Origin: RGIG8748 sp045606045
GTDB lineage: Bacteria > Bacillota > Clostridia > UMGS1810
Length of the DNA stretch: 19,324 bases
Assembly: GCA_045606045.1 (NCBI GenBank)
Contig: JAZURE010000051.1
Location: forward strand, 1 to 19,324
Reading direction: 5' to 3'
Shown here: positions 1 to 6,441 of the stretch, in pieces
Position numbering within the stretch: position 1 is the first letter of the stretch
Layout: the number at the start of each line of letters is the position of its first letter
Notes under the pieces: generated by a model
Seen by the model: the letters and a program-made list of their open reading frames with translations, nothing else
What the model was told of the DNA's origin: nothing
Databases searched by the model: none
Position numbers and translations under genes: made by a program

Positions 1-66
1 TAATTTCGATAGATTCAGAAAAAGAATATTGCATATGTTCAACTACAAAAAATCAAACACTGGAAA

Positions 67-91
67 GGCAGTTGCATAAACTGCAACTGCC
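67..91. terminator. Perfect 10-bp hairpin of unknown role
   Basis: A 10-bp perfect stem (67-76 with 82-91) closes a 5-base loop. On neither strand is it followed by a clean T-run: the plus side has ATCAAAAATT and the minus side only TTT. It may end a gene lying left of the window or be a leftover transcript-end structure. No gene is visible in 1-158. Confidence 0.3.
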
Positions 92-158
92 ATCAAAAAT
101 TCCATTATTCAATTTTGACCCCAACTATTGACAAAGAGCCATTTCGTCTCTCGCACAA

Positions 159-195
159 CAAAAAATGTCTTGGACAAAAGTCCAAGACATTTTTT

Positions 196-196
<1 letters not shown>
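159..196 (-). terminator. Intrinsic terminator of the tRNA operon
   Basis: An 11-bp perfect stem (165-175 with 180-190) has a 4-base loop. It is flanked by an A-run on the left and a T-run on the right, so it can act on both strands. On the minus strand it begins directly after the tRNA-Met CCA end and its T-run is the complement of 159-164. It is placed to end the two-tRNA transcript. Confidence 0.85.
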
Positions 197-272
<76 letters not shown>

Positions 273-298
273 ATATTTAACTTTAAAAAGTACACAAG

Positions 299-387
299 TG
301 GTGCCGGAGACCGGAATCGAACCGGTACGAAGTTTAACCCTCGCAGGATTTTAAGTCCTGTGCGTCTGCCAGTTCCGCCACTCCGGC
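299..387 (-). tRNA. tRNA-Leu (UAA)
   Basis: The minus strand gives an 89-nt class II tRNA with CCA encoded at 301-299. The acceptor stem is GCCGGAG paired with CUCCGGC, with discriminator A73. The anticodon loop CUUAAAA gives UAA, decoding UUA leucine. The long variable arm (CGAGGG...CUUCG) is typical of tRNA-Leu. It is the first gene of the two-tRNA operon, 26 nt upstream of tRNA-fMet, and starts about 13 nt after the predicted transcription start. Confidence 0.96.
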
Positions 388-406
388 GTACCTACCGTGC
401 CTTACT

Positions 407-435
407 ATGATACCACTTCAGGCACGGTTTGTCAA
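407..435 (-). promoter_or_regulatory. Sigma-A type promoter of the tRNA operon
   Basis: Read on the minus strand, TTGACA (435-430) and TATCAT (412-407) are separated by exactly 17 bp. The predicted start is near position 400, just before tRNA-Leu at 387. A 9-bp inverted repeat (394-402 with 420-428) overlaps the spacer and -10 region. It could be an operator or simply the yabR transcript-end hairpin; it has no T-run on the minus strand. Confidence 0.85.
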
Positions 436-454
436 TAGAAAATTTATAAATTTA

Positions 455-943
455 TCAGTAATTATTTCCGCCTTTTCGACTCGCACCGCGTTTTGATTCA
501 AAAGAACGCTTAATATCGTGCATTCTTTCATCGCTCGCCTGCTTAAATTTATTTAACTTATCCTCAAAAGATAAGTCATCGTTATAGCTTCCAAAGCTAA
601 ACTCCACGGGCTGAACGCTGAAATCAGGCGGTGCACTGCGGGTGTTTCGGGGTTCTCTCTTTTTAAAGGGCTTTTTCTCCTTAGAGTCTATACCGAGCTT
701 TTCTTTAAGTGCCTGCTTAATGGATAATCCTATTTTACCCTTTTTTTCACTTGGTAATACCTTAACTTCTACAGTATCTCCAACTTTTACATGGTCATTT
801 ATGTCATTTACATAGTCCAGAGAAATCTCGGATATATGTACAAGGCCGGTCTCGCCGCCCTCTAACTCCACAAATGCACCAAACTTTGTAATGCCTGTTA
901 CCTTGCCTTGAAGAATTTTGCCTTCCTCGACCTGCATACTCAC
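455..943 (-). CDS. yabR: YabR-like S1-domain RNA-binding protein
   Basis: This 162-residue protein has one N-terminal S1 OB-fold domain (about residues 5-75) with the usual features: an early VTGITKFGAFVEL strand pair, GLVHISEIS, and VKVGDTVEVKV. A Lys/Arg-rich unstructured tail follows and makes it somewhat longer than typical YabR. The family is RNA- or ribosome-associated; its exact role is poorly defined. The start is GTG at 943, because GGGGG lies 6 nt upstream; an in-frame ATG two codons later is the alternative. It is the last gene of the yabM-rqcP-yabP-yabQ-divIC-yabR order, the same position as in Bacillus subtilis, followed by tRNA genes. Confidence 0.88.
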   Translation of the reverse strand: MSMQVEEGKILQGKVTGITKFGAFVELEGGETGLVHISEISLDYVNDINDHVKVGDTVEVKVLPSEKKGKIGLSIKQALKEKLGIDSKEKKPFKKREPRNTRSAPPDFSVQPVEFSFGSYNDDLSFEDKLNKFKQASDERMHDIKRSFESKRGASRKGGNNY

Positions 944-960
944 AAATTGCCCCCTATGCG

Positions 961-1233
961 CTACTTTTTGTCGTTGTAGTTTCTAAAAATTTTTTCGTTT
1001 GGTTTAACGAGTCCCAAGCTTCTTGCATACTGCTCCACATATTCATCGGAGGTATACTCCTTGGAGGTTTTGTCAAGCTGTTTGCTATACTCCTCCTGCT
1101 CGGCTATCTGCTCGTTTAGTGAGTCTATCTCCTTACGGAAGCCGCTTAAATTTGAATATTTACTTATAAAAAGACAAGCAAATATGAAAACAGAAAGTAA
1201 AATGCCTATTCTTACAACCGCTTTCTTTTTCAT
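961..1233 (-). CDS. divIC: Septum formation initiator, DivIC/FtsB family
   Basis: This 90-residue bitopic membrane protein has a short basic N-terminus (MKKK), one transmembrane helix (about residues 8-25), then a coiled-coil (about residues 30-60) and a short C-terminal extracellular segment. This is the size and layout of DivIC/FtsB. In the family these bind FtsL and DivIB/FtsQ and activate septal wall synthesis. ATG at 1233 is preferred over an upstream in-frame start, because GGAGGT sits 7 nt before it. Its position between yabQ and yabR matches the sporulating-Firmicutes gene order and supports the assignment, since the family is weakly conserved in sequence. Confidence 0.88.
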   Translation of the reverse strand: MKKKAVVRIGILLSVFIFACLFISKYSNLSGFRKEIDSLNEQIAEQEEYSKQLDKTSKEYTSDEYVEQYARSLGLVKPNEKIFRNYNDKK

Positions 1234-1282
1234 TAAGACACCTCCATACAAAGATACACACAAATATTATATAACACATATT

Positions 1283-1765
1283 TTAAATTGTAAAGATGTT
1301 TTTTGATTTTTGGAGGTGTTTTTGCATACTTTTTAACTTTATTACAGTCTGCCTTGATTTTGACAACACCGTTTTTTTAATACCCGATGCACATCTTCCG
1401 AAAAAACCCATGGTTTTTTTAAAGGGTATGAGCACAAACCCAAATGCTTTCTGTACATAGGACAGCAAGGCACAAAGTGTATTTAAAACCCATTTGGATA
1501 CGGTCATAAAATAAAGCCATGACCCCAAAAGAAGCGCAATTCCCTCATACGCACGGATGTGTGCATAATTGAGTCTGAATGCAACCATATACACTAAAAA
1601 AAGCTCCATAATCCAAAACACAATATCCTGAAGTGCAACAATACCACAAGCGCTCTTTTTGTTCCGGCGGAAAGAACGGAACAAATCAAAAATCACTCCG
1701 CACAAACTACCGCAAAACACCATGACAAAAAATGAAAATGCCTGATACGTAAGTGTAATGTCCAT
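1283..1765 (-). CDS. yabQ: Spore cortex biosynthesis protein YabQ
   Basis: This 160-residue membrane protein has three or four predicted transmembrane helices in its first 110 residues (around 8-28, 42-64, 72-88, 92-110), then a basic amphipathic C-terminal tail. The conserved N-terminal half (SFFVMVFCGSLCGVIFDLFR) fits YabQ. In B. subtilis YabQ is a mother-cell membrane protein of the forming spore needed for cortex formation. The gene lies between yabP and divIC with a 16-nt gap, in the family's normal order. The assignment rests on size, topology, that N-terminal signature and synteny. Confidence 0.88.
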   Translation of the reverse strand: MDITLTYQAFSFFVMVFCGSLCGVIFDLFRSFRRNKKSACGIVALQDIVFWIMELFLVYMVAFRLNYAHIRAYEGIALLLGSWLYFMTVSKWVLNTLCALLSYVQKAFGFVLIPFKKTMGFFGRCASGIKKTVLSKSRQTVIKLKSMQKHLQKSKNIFTI

Positions 1766-1781
1766 AGCTTTGCACCGCCGA

Positions 1782-2084
1782 TTAGCGCAAAAGTCTTGTT
1801 AAGAGTCCCGGTCCTTTGGACTTGGAAGAACGGTCTATATAATCCATTGCAGATACCTCGCCTGTTATGTTTACATCACCCGTATCCACGCTGAGCTTAT
1901 TTATGTGCAGGTCCTCTCCTTTAATTACGAGTACCTCCTGCTCCGATGTCCTTAAGATTATTTCCTCTTCGTTGAAGCTTTCTACCTCTTCTATGCCCGA
2001 TACGCTGAGTTTCTTTCTGTTCTCTAATATAAGGTTGTGTATAGTTTCTGTTCTCGGGTGTTTGATTTGTTTCCTCTCTTCCAT
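1782..2084 (-). CDS. yabP: Sporulation protein YabP
   Basis: This 100-residue soluble protein of the YabP/YqfC family has an N-terminal segment HNLILENRKKLSVSGIEEV, a central GEDLHINKLSVDTGDVNITGEV stretch and a TRLLR C-terminus. All match the small beta-rich YabP fold. YabP is made under sigma-E in the mother cell in B. subtilis; it has been linked to sporulation with YabQ. It starts with ATG at 2084. The ribosome site is AAAAAGGCGG about 8 nt upstream, which forms part of a long hairpin (2093-2177), so translation may depend on that structure opening. Confidence 0.9.
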   Translation of the reverse strand: MEERKQIKHPRTETIHNLILENRKKLSVSGIEEVESFNEEEIILRTSEQEVLVIKGEDLHINKLSVDTGDVNITGEVSAMDYIDRSSKSKGPGLLTRLLR

Positions 2085-2092
2085 AATAAATA

Positions 2093-2177
2093 CCGCCTTT
2101 TTGGTTATTTAGCCTTAACGACCAACACTAAAGGTGTTGGTTGTTAAGGCTACTAAATAAATATGCAAAAAAGGCGG
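2093..2177 (-). promoter_or_regulatory. Nested long hairpin over the yabP ribosome site
   Basis: The rqcP-yabP gap holds two nested inverted repeats. The inner stem pairs 2111-2128 with 2134-2151, 18 bp with one G-T position. TTATTT/AAATAA extends it after a short bulge, and an outer stem pairs 2093-2102 with 2168-2177 (CCGCCTTTTT with AAAAAGGCGG). In minus-strand RNA the 3' half of the outer stem is the yabP ribosome site. Neither strand has a T-run after the inner stem, so it does not look like a terminator. A translational switch or an RNA processing/stability element is possible; a hairpin repeat element is the other option. Confidence 0.55.
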
Positions 2178-2183
2178 CTTGTA

Positions 2184-2423
2184 TTACAAAATGGTGTACA
2201 TATCCGAAGCATCTGCTTTTAGTGCGTGTTCAAGGGCTTTTTCCACCCTTACGGTAACTGTTTTTTCTCCAAAGGTTATGGCAATTACATCGCCTGTATC
2301 CACATTATGCGACGGCTTTGCCACCTTGCCGTTTACAGTTACCTTGCCAAGCTCACATGCCTCGCAGGCAACGGTTCTCCTCTTTATAAGTCTTGAAACC
2401 TTTAGGTATTTATCCAAACGCAT
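2184..2423 (-). CDS. rqcP: RqcP/YabO S4-domain protein
   Basis: This 79-residue protein is almost entirely one S4 RNA-binding domain. It begins MRLDKYLKVSRLIKRRTVA and continues with a G-x-VTVNGKVAKPSHNVDTGDVI core, as in HslR/YabO proteins. In B. subtilis RqcP works with RqcH in ribosome-associated quality control, helping add C-terminal alanine tails to stalled nascent chains on 50S subunits. ATG at 2423 immediately follows the yabM TAA stop, and GGAGG lies inside the yabM 3' end, so the two are translationally coupled. In B. subtilis a MazG-type gene, yabN, lies between yabM and this gene; it is absent here. Confidence 0.92.
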   Translation of the reverse strand: MRLDKYLKVSRLIKRRTVACEACELGKVTVNGKVAKPSHNVDTGDVIAITFGEKTVTVRVEKALEHALKADASDMYTIL

Positions 2424-4016
2424 TTATCTGTCCTCCGATTTTAGAAGTTTTAATTTTTTAAGAAGCGGTACAAGCTTAGCTATTCCTGGTATGGAGAGCA
2501 TGAGCTCCTCTGTGACCGCACGCAGTACCAGAAGTAATGCAAGATACAGCACACCTGCACATGCTATGGAGGCTATAAGGGCAAGCTTGCTTCCGAGAGG
2601 CAATGCAAAACCGTATACAAAGTATGCTGCAAAGCCCATTACAACAACCGATATTACAGGTTTTGCAATATGGTGTATAAAGTAAATATCAAGCTTTATA
2701 ACCCGCACAAGACATATCATATTGAGAATAAGTATAACCGCATAGCAGGATATGGTGCCTATGGGTGCTCCGAGGATGTTTATGTCGGGGTTTTTTACAA
2801 GATAATTATTTATGATTATCTTTACCACACCGCCCGCAAGCATGTTTATAACAGGGATTCGCTCCTTGCCTGCTGACTGCAAAATTGCATTTGTTACCAT
2901 AACAAGCGATACAAAAACTATGGCAACAGAAAGCACCGACAGAGTGGATGCGGCATTAGTATTGTTGTACACAAGGTCTAATATAGGTTTTGAAAGCACT
3001 GACATGCCAACCGCACACGGAAGAGAAAACAGCAGAGTAATAAGTATGCTTGTGGTTGCATTGTGCTTGGCTGAGGATATGTCCTTTTGCGCAAGTGCCT
3101 TTGATATTGTGGGCACTATGCTTATGGTTATGGCAGATATAAGCGTGGGCGGCAGGTTAAAAAGGGGTACTGCATAGCCCGTGTATGACCCGTAAAGAAG
3201 CTTGGCTTCATGATATGAAAAACCGCTTCCTCTTAAATTCCTCATAATCATTGCCACGTCTATAAGACTTGTGAGGCTAAATACCGATGCTCCTATTGTA
3301 ATGGGCACCGCAATTACCACAAGTTCCTTTAATATAGTACCCTTTGAACGAACAAAGCCACGGCTTTTTTCGCCCGGGGATTTTTTCAGCATAAAAGCTA
3401 TAAAGAGGGTGATAAATCCCAAAAGTCCGCCCATAGCTACGCCAAACACGGCACCTGCCGAGGAATATATAACTCCTCTGGGAATAAGAAGATATGCACA
3501 CACAAAGCCTATTATGAGCTTACCCAAAGCTTCACTAACCTCGGAAACAGCGGTGGGAAGCATGTTCTGATGTCCCTGAAAATAGCCTCTGTATGCACTC
3601 ATAAACGAAACAAAAAGTATTGCAGGACTTATTGCCTTTATACCCATGGCAGCATCAGGATTATCCAGAAGCTTTGCAAAGGCATCTGCACCGAAAAAAA
3701 GGATGAGTGTTCCTGCCACGCCTATTACAAGAAGAAGCGAAAAGCTTACCTTGCGGATTCTTTCCACTTCGGAAAAGTTTCCTTTTGCACGGGTTTCGGA
3801 TATCATTCTGGATATCGCTACAGGTATGCCCGCCGTAGCAACAATGAAAAGCCATGTATACACATTGTAGCTGGTGGAAAAAAGTGCCATTCCCTCCTCG
3901 CCAAGTATGTATGTAAGAGGTATCTTAAAAGCGGCGCCTATTACCTTGACTATAATATTGGCTATCATAAGTATAAGTGCGCCCTTCATAAATGTCTGTT
4001 TTTTATCTGTACTCAT
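2424..4016 (-). CDS. yabM: MOP-superfamily lipid-linked sugar flippase (YabM)
   Basis: This 530-residue polytopic membrane protein has about 14 predicted transmembrane helices. It has the MurJ/SpoVB-like N-terminus (LILMIANIIVKVIGAAFKIP, then GEEGMALFSTSYNVYTWLF) and an AGIPVAISRMISE segment typical of this polysaccharide-transport branch. The family flips undecaprenyl-linked glycans, including peptidoglycan precursors. YabM is the B. subtilis protein at this exact place. ATG at 4016 has AGGGGAGAG about 8 nt upstream. It heads the leftward sporulation/division operon and is divergent from a second flippase gene (4137-5558). Substrate is not visible from sequence; spore cortex or wall precursor is the contextual guess. 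Confidence 0.88.
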   Translation of the reverse strand: MSTDKKQTFMKGALILMIANIIVKVIGAAFKIPLTYILGEEGMALFSTSYNVYTWLFIVATAGIPVAISRMISETRAKGNFSEVERIRKVSFSLLLVIGVAGTLILFFGADAFAKLLDNPDAAMGIKAISPAILFVSFMSAYRGYFQGHQNMLPTAVSEVSEALGKLIIGFVCAYLLIPRGVIYSSAGAVFGVAMGGLLGFITLFIAFMLKKSPGEKSRGFVRSKGTILKELVVIAVPITIGASVFSLTSLIDVAMIMRNLRGSGFSYHEAKLLYGSYTGYAVPLFNLPPTLISAITISIVPTISKALAQKDISSAKHNATTSILITLLFSLPCAVGMSVLSKPILDLVYNNTNAASTLSVLSVAIVFVSLVMVTNAILQSAGKERIPVINMLAGGVVKIIINNYLVKNPDINILGAPIGTISCYAVILILNMICLVRVIKLDIYFIHHIAKPVISVVVMGFAAYFVYGFALPLGSKLALIASIACAGVLYLALLLVLRAVTEELMLSIPGIAKLVPLLKKLKLLKSEDR

Positions 4017-4050
4017 GAATTACTCTCCCCTGTAAAAGAAGTTATATTTT

Positions 4051-4059
4051 AGTATAACA
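4051..4059 (-). promoter_or_regulatory. Extended -10 element upstream of yabM
   Basis: On the minus strand ATGTTATACT gives a TGn-extended -10 box (TGT-TATACT) 35 nt before the yabM start codon. No good -35 is present, as expected for extended -10 promoters. It lies in the 120-bp divergent region between the two flippases. Confidence 0.45.
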
Positions 4060-4124
4060 TACATTAACCGAAAATAAAACCACTATTTGTAAAATTTCTC
4101 ACAAAAATGCATATATTCATAAAA

Positions 4125-4131
4125 GAGGTGG
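4125..4131 (+). promoter_or_regulatory. Ribosome site that sets a TTG start
   Basis: GAGGTGG ends 5 nt before TTG at 4137. The upstream in-frame ATG at 4107 has no ribosome site (AAAATTTCTCACAAAA before it) and would place this motif inside the coding region. The TTG start is therefore preferred for the flippase. Confidence 0.75.
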
Positions 4132-4136
4132 TATTC

Positions 4137-5558
4137 TTGCAGAAAAGAAAATTTATACAAAATGTCTTTATAATGTCATCATCCATGCTCATAGTGCGCA
4201 TAATGGGCATGGCATCGAATATATACATATCCTCTCTTGCAGGTGCAAAAAGCATGGGTATTTATCATATGGTTTTCTCTGTGTTTACCTTTGGTATGAC
4301 CTTTGCTTCATCGGGCACGGGTTTTGCGGTAACAAGGCTCATAGCAGAAGGGAGAGCAAACGAAAAGAGCGTACTTAAAAAATGTCTCCTTATAGCATGG
4401 TTTATGTCAGCTTTGGGATTTGTCTTTTTCTTCTTTGGCTCGTCTTTTGCAGGTGCAAAACTCATACATCACAGAGACGGCAGTCTGTGCCTTAAGATTT
4501 TGTCCTTTGCTCTGCCTTGTATGGCATCCTCCTCTGTAATGAGAGGGTATTTTATAGCCAAAAGGCGTGCGGTATTTCTTACCATAAGCTCAATTACAGA
4601 AGAGAGCATATCCATAGCCTTTTCGCTTATGCTTTTAAAAGTCTCATCCATGCCAAGCTATATCTGTCTTATAATATCCTGCACTGTATCAAACCTATTT
4701 GCATTTGTGCTCGACAGTATACTGTGCAGGGCTTGTCTTAAAAAAAGCATACATATACCAAGCAAAGCAAAGTTAAAAGACATATTTGCCATATGCGTTC
4801 CCATCGCCTTAGGCTCTTACTTAAGAACAGGTCTTGTAAGCTGTGAAAACCTTATAATACCTCTGCAGTTCGGTAAGTTCGGCACAACAGACCCCGTAGC
4901 AGAATACGGCATCATAAAGGCAATGGCTATGCCTATACTTATGTTCCCAACGGTGTTTGTACAGGCGTTTTCATCCATGCTTGTGCCCGAAATGAGCGAG
5001 ATGAATGCAAAGGGCAGACCAAACGGCATACGCCATGTATCGCAGATATCGCTTAATACAGTAACCATGTTTGCCTTCTTTATAGCGCTGATGCTGTTTA
5101 AACATCACGATATAATATCAAATACATTTTACAAAGAAAAGGGGGTTTCATTTTATCTCGGAATGTTGTCCCTGCTTGCTGTACCCATGTATCTTGATAC
5201 AGTTGCAGACAGTATATTAAAGGGACTCAATCTGCAAAACGCAAGCCTTAGGTACAACATAATAGATTCGTTTCTTCGTATAACCTCGATACTGATTTTC
5301 ATGCCGAAATTCGGACCTGTGTTTTATATAATAATGCTTTATGTAAGTGAAATATTCAACCTCGGCTTAAGCCTTAACAAAGCTGCAAAAACGGTGTCGC
5401 TTAAAATTGATTTTGTATCTTTATTATTAAAGCCCCTGCTTTGTTCATGTGCAGCATTTTTCTTTTCCGCTCCATTGGTGCAGGCAGGAATTTATATAGC
5501 ACTCTACTTTGCAGGGGATATAAAAAACCGCCTGACAGAATATGGTCAGGCGGTATGA
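4137..5558 (+). CDS. SpoVB/MurJ-like flippase
   Basis: This 473-residue polytopic membrane protein (12-14 helices) is of the same superfamily as its divergent neighbour but clearly diverged. Its N-terminus RKFIQNVFIMSSSMLIVRIMGM, followed by LAGAKSMGIYHMVFSVF and TRLIAEG, is typical of the stage V sporulation protein B group. Known members move lipid-linked wall precursors across the membrane; SpoVB is needed for cortex synthesis. The TTG start at 4137 is chosen because GAGGTGG precedes it. It is the only sizeable plus-strand gene in the window. Its last nine codons contain the terminator hairpin of convergent thiT, and its stop codon overlaps by one base the left copy of a 19-bp inverted repeat. 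Confidence 0.88.
   Translation: MQKRKFIQNVFIMSSSMLIVRIMGMASNIYISSLAGAKSMGIYHMVFSVFTFGMTFASSGTGFAVTRLIAEGRANEKSVLKKCLLIAWFMSALGFVFFFFGSSFAGAKLIHHRDGSLCLKILSFALPCMASSSVMRGYFIAKRRAVFLTISSITEESISIAFSLMLLKVSSMPSYICLIISCTVSNLFAFVLDSILCRACLKKSIHIPSKAKLKDIFAICVPIALGSYLRTGLVSCENLIIPLQFGKFGTTDPVAEYGIIKAMAMPILMFPTVFVQAFSSMLVPEMSEMNAKGRPNGIRHVSQISLNTVTMFAFFIALMLFKHHDIISNTFYKEKGVSFYLGMLSLLAVPMYLDTVADSILKGLNLQNASLRYNIIDSFLRITSILIFMPKFGPVFYIIMLYVSEIFNLGLSLNKAAKTVSLKIDFVSLLLKPLLCSCAAFFFSAPLVQAGIYIALYFAGDIKNRLTEYGQAV
5522..5553 (-). terminator. thiT terminator inside the flippase 3' end
   Basis: A 9-bp GC-rich stem (5528-5536 with 5545-5553) with an 8-base loop is followed on the minus strand by six T residues (complement of 5522-5527). 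It lies about 35 nt after the thiT stop. The whole hairpin is also coding sequence for the C-terminus of the convergent flippase. Confidence 0.82.
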
Positions 5559-5576
5559 TAACTTTGTTTTAAATAC
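5558..5576 (+). repeat. 19-bp inverted repeat, left copy
   Basis: ATAACTTTGTTTTAAATAC here is the exact reverse complement of 6415-6433, with no mismatch. Flanking bases on both sides do not match. The copy starts on the last base of the flippase stop codon and ends 11 nt before the thiT stop. The bracketed segment is 876 bp and holds exactly thiT, its attenuator and its aptamer. Confidence 0.9.
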
Positions 5577-5587
5577 TTTCGAGGATT

Positions 5588-6241
5588 TTATAATGCTGTT
5601 TTGGAATTTGCTATAATCTTATGCACAAAGGGTGCAGATATTGCGGTTATAACGGTCTCGGGTAGCATGTATGACATGTTATATACTACCGAGTAAAATA
5701 CCGAAAGTCCTCCGCCCGTAAAGGTGCGCATTGTCCAATCGCAAAATCCCTTTAATGCCTCTATCTGCGAAAGACCTGTTGCGTCAGCAAAGAACCACTC
5801 TGCCCACGCACCAAAGAATATGGCACCCGAAATTATATGCACAAGGCTTCTTAAAAGGCACGCAAGTATACTTCCGAGCATTATTTCAGAAATTTCGTTT
5901 TTCAGCTTACCTTTGAAAATCCCTGCAAAGCCAAGCACGGTGTATGCCAGTATGTAGTCCATAAAGCATATAAGAATTGCAGAGCCAACTGCCATCTGAC
6001 TGTCGCCCGGCAAAAAGAATGCCGATACAGTTCCCATACCGCACAGTAGCTGTATGATACTAAATACAAAGGCAGAAAACAGCCCGTGTTTTGTTCCGTA
6101 GAGATAAGAAATTATAACTATGGGCATCATGGATGCCACAGTTACCGTACCACCGAACGGAAGCTCAAAGAGCTTAATAAGGGAAAGTACGGTTGCAACA
6201 GCAATAAGCATTGCACTTACTACAAGTCGTTTTGTTTTCAT
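5588..6241 (-). CDS. thiT: ECF thiamine transporter S component ThiT
   Basis: This 217-residue membrane protein has about six predicted helices and begins MKTKRLVVSAMLIAVATVLSLI, typical of ECF S components. The segment with PFGGTVTVASMMPI and SYLYGTKHGLFSAF matches the ThiT family. ThiT captures thiamine outside the cell and works with the shared EcfA/A'/T energising module, which is not in this window. The TPP riboswitch upstream independently supports the substrate. ATG at 6241 is preferred over ATG at 6250, because AGGAGG (6256-6251) directly abuts the earlier ATG but lies 9 nt before the later one. It is a single-gene unit with its own leader and terminator, bracketed by a perfect inverted repeat. 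Confidence 0.93.
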   Translation of the reverse strand: MKTKRLVVSAMLIAVATVLSLIKLFELPFGGTVTVASMMPIVIISYLYGTKHGLFSAFVFSIIQLLCGMGTVSAFFLPGDSQMAVGSAILICFMDYILAYTVLGFAGIFKGKLKNEISEIMLGSILACLLRSLVHIISGAIFFGAWAEWFFADATGLSQIEALKGFCDWTMRTFTGGGLSVFYSVVYNMSYMLPETVITAISAPFVHKIIANSKTAL

Positions 6242-6250
6242 GTTGTTCAT

Positions 6251-6256
6251 CCTCCT
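6251..6256 (-). promoter_or_regulatory. thiT ribosome site adjoining the attenuator
   Basis: AGGAGG lies immediately after the T-run of the leader terminator and 9 nt before ATG 6241. It is free whenever the polymerase has read through, so control appears to be at transcription rather than translation. Confidence 0.75.
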
Positions 6257-6293
6257 AAAAAAGGCGGTATACCTATATTGGGTATACCGCCTT
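6257..6293 (-). terminator. Riboswitch-controlled terminator before thiT
   Basis: A 13-bp perfect stem (6261-6273 with 6281-6293) has a 7-base loop and a T-run on the minus strand (complement of 6257-6262). It stands between the TPP aptamer and the thiT ribosome site. By analogy with other Firmicute THI elements, TPP binding would favour this terminator. A competing antiterminator pairing was not worked out in detail. Confidence 0.88.
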
Positions 6294-6308
6294 TAAAAAA
6301 TAAAATAT

Positions 6309-6411
6309 TTTCCTACGTTGGCATTATCCAAATCAGGTTTGAGACAATAAATGTCTGCTATGGGTCGGAACGCATTTAGTTCCCTCTCAGCCTGCCTGCG
6401 CAAGCTCCCCT
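6309..6411 (-). ncRNA. TPP riboswitch (THI element)
   Basis: The minus strand carries the conserved blocks of the TPP aptamer in order. GGGG and GC at 6410-6403 start P2, GGCTGAGAGG spans the CUGAGA core (6390-6385), and a P3a-like stem GGAAC/GTTCC follows. Next come GACCC closing P2, then CCTGATTTGG, ATAATGCCA and CGTAGG (6337-6312). Stem P1 would use bases 5' of the GGGG block, which run into the right copy of the 19-bp inverted repeat. The element controls thiT through the adjacent terminator. No convincing promoter was found; a TACAAT at 6417-6412 would start transcription inside the aptamer. Confidence 0.97.
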
Positions 6412-6414
6412 ATT

Positions 6415-6433
6415 GTATTTAAAACAAAGTTAT
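6415..6433 (-). repeat. 19-bp inverted repeat, right copy
   Basis: Exact reverse complement of 5558-5576. It begins 8 bp after the stop codon of the SLH/cohesin gene and abuts the 5' side of the TPP aptamer. If thiT transcription starts to its right, this copy lies in the mRNA leader and the other copy in the 3' untranslated region, so the two RNA ends are perfectly complementary over 19 nt. Confidence 0.9.
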
Positions 6434-6441
6434 TTATAAAA

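Noticed and set aside
2093..2177. Reading the nested hairpin as a transposon-derived MITE
   Set aside because: No target-site duplication was seen and no second copy occurs in this window; its outer arm serves as a ribosome site, so a local control role is favoured, though not proven.
4107..4136. ATG at 4107 as start of the plus-strand flippase
   Set aside because: No ribosome site precedes it, while GAGGTGG sits at the right distance from TTG 4137.
6412..6417. TACAAT as the thiT promoter -10 box
   Set aside because: Transcription would start inside the aptamer's first conserved GGGG block, leaving no P1 stem; the -35 is also poor.
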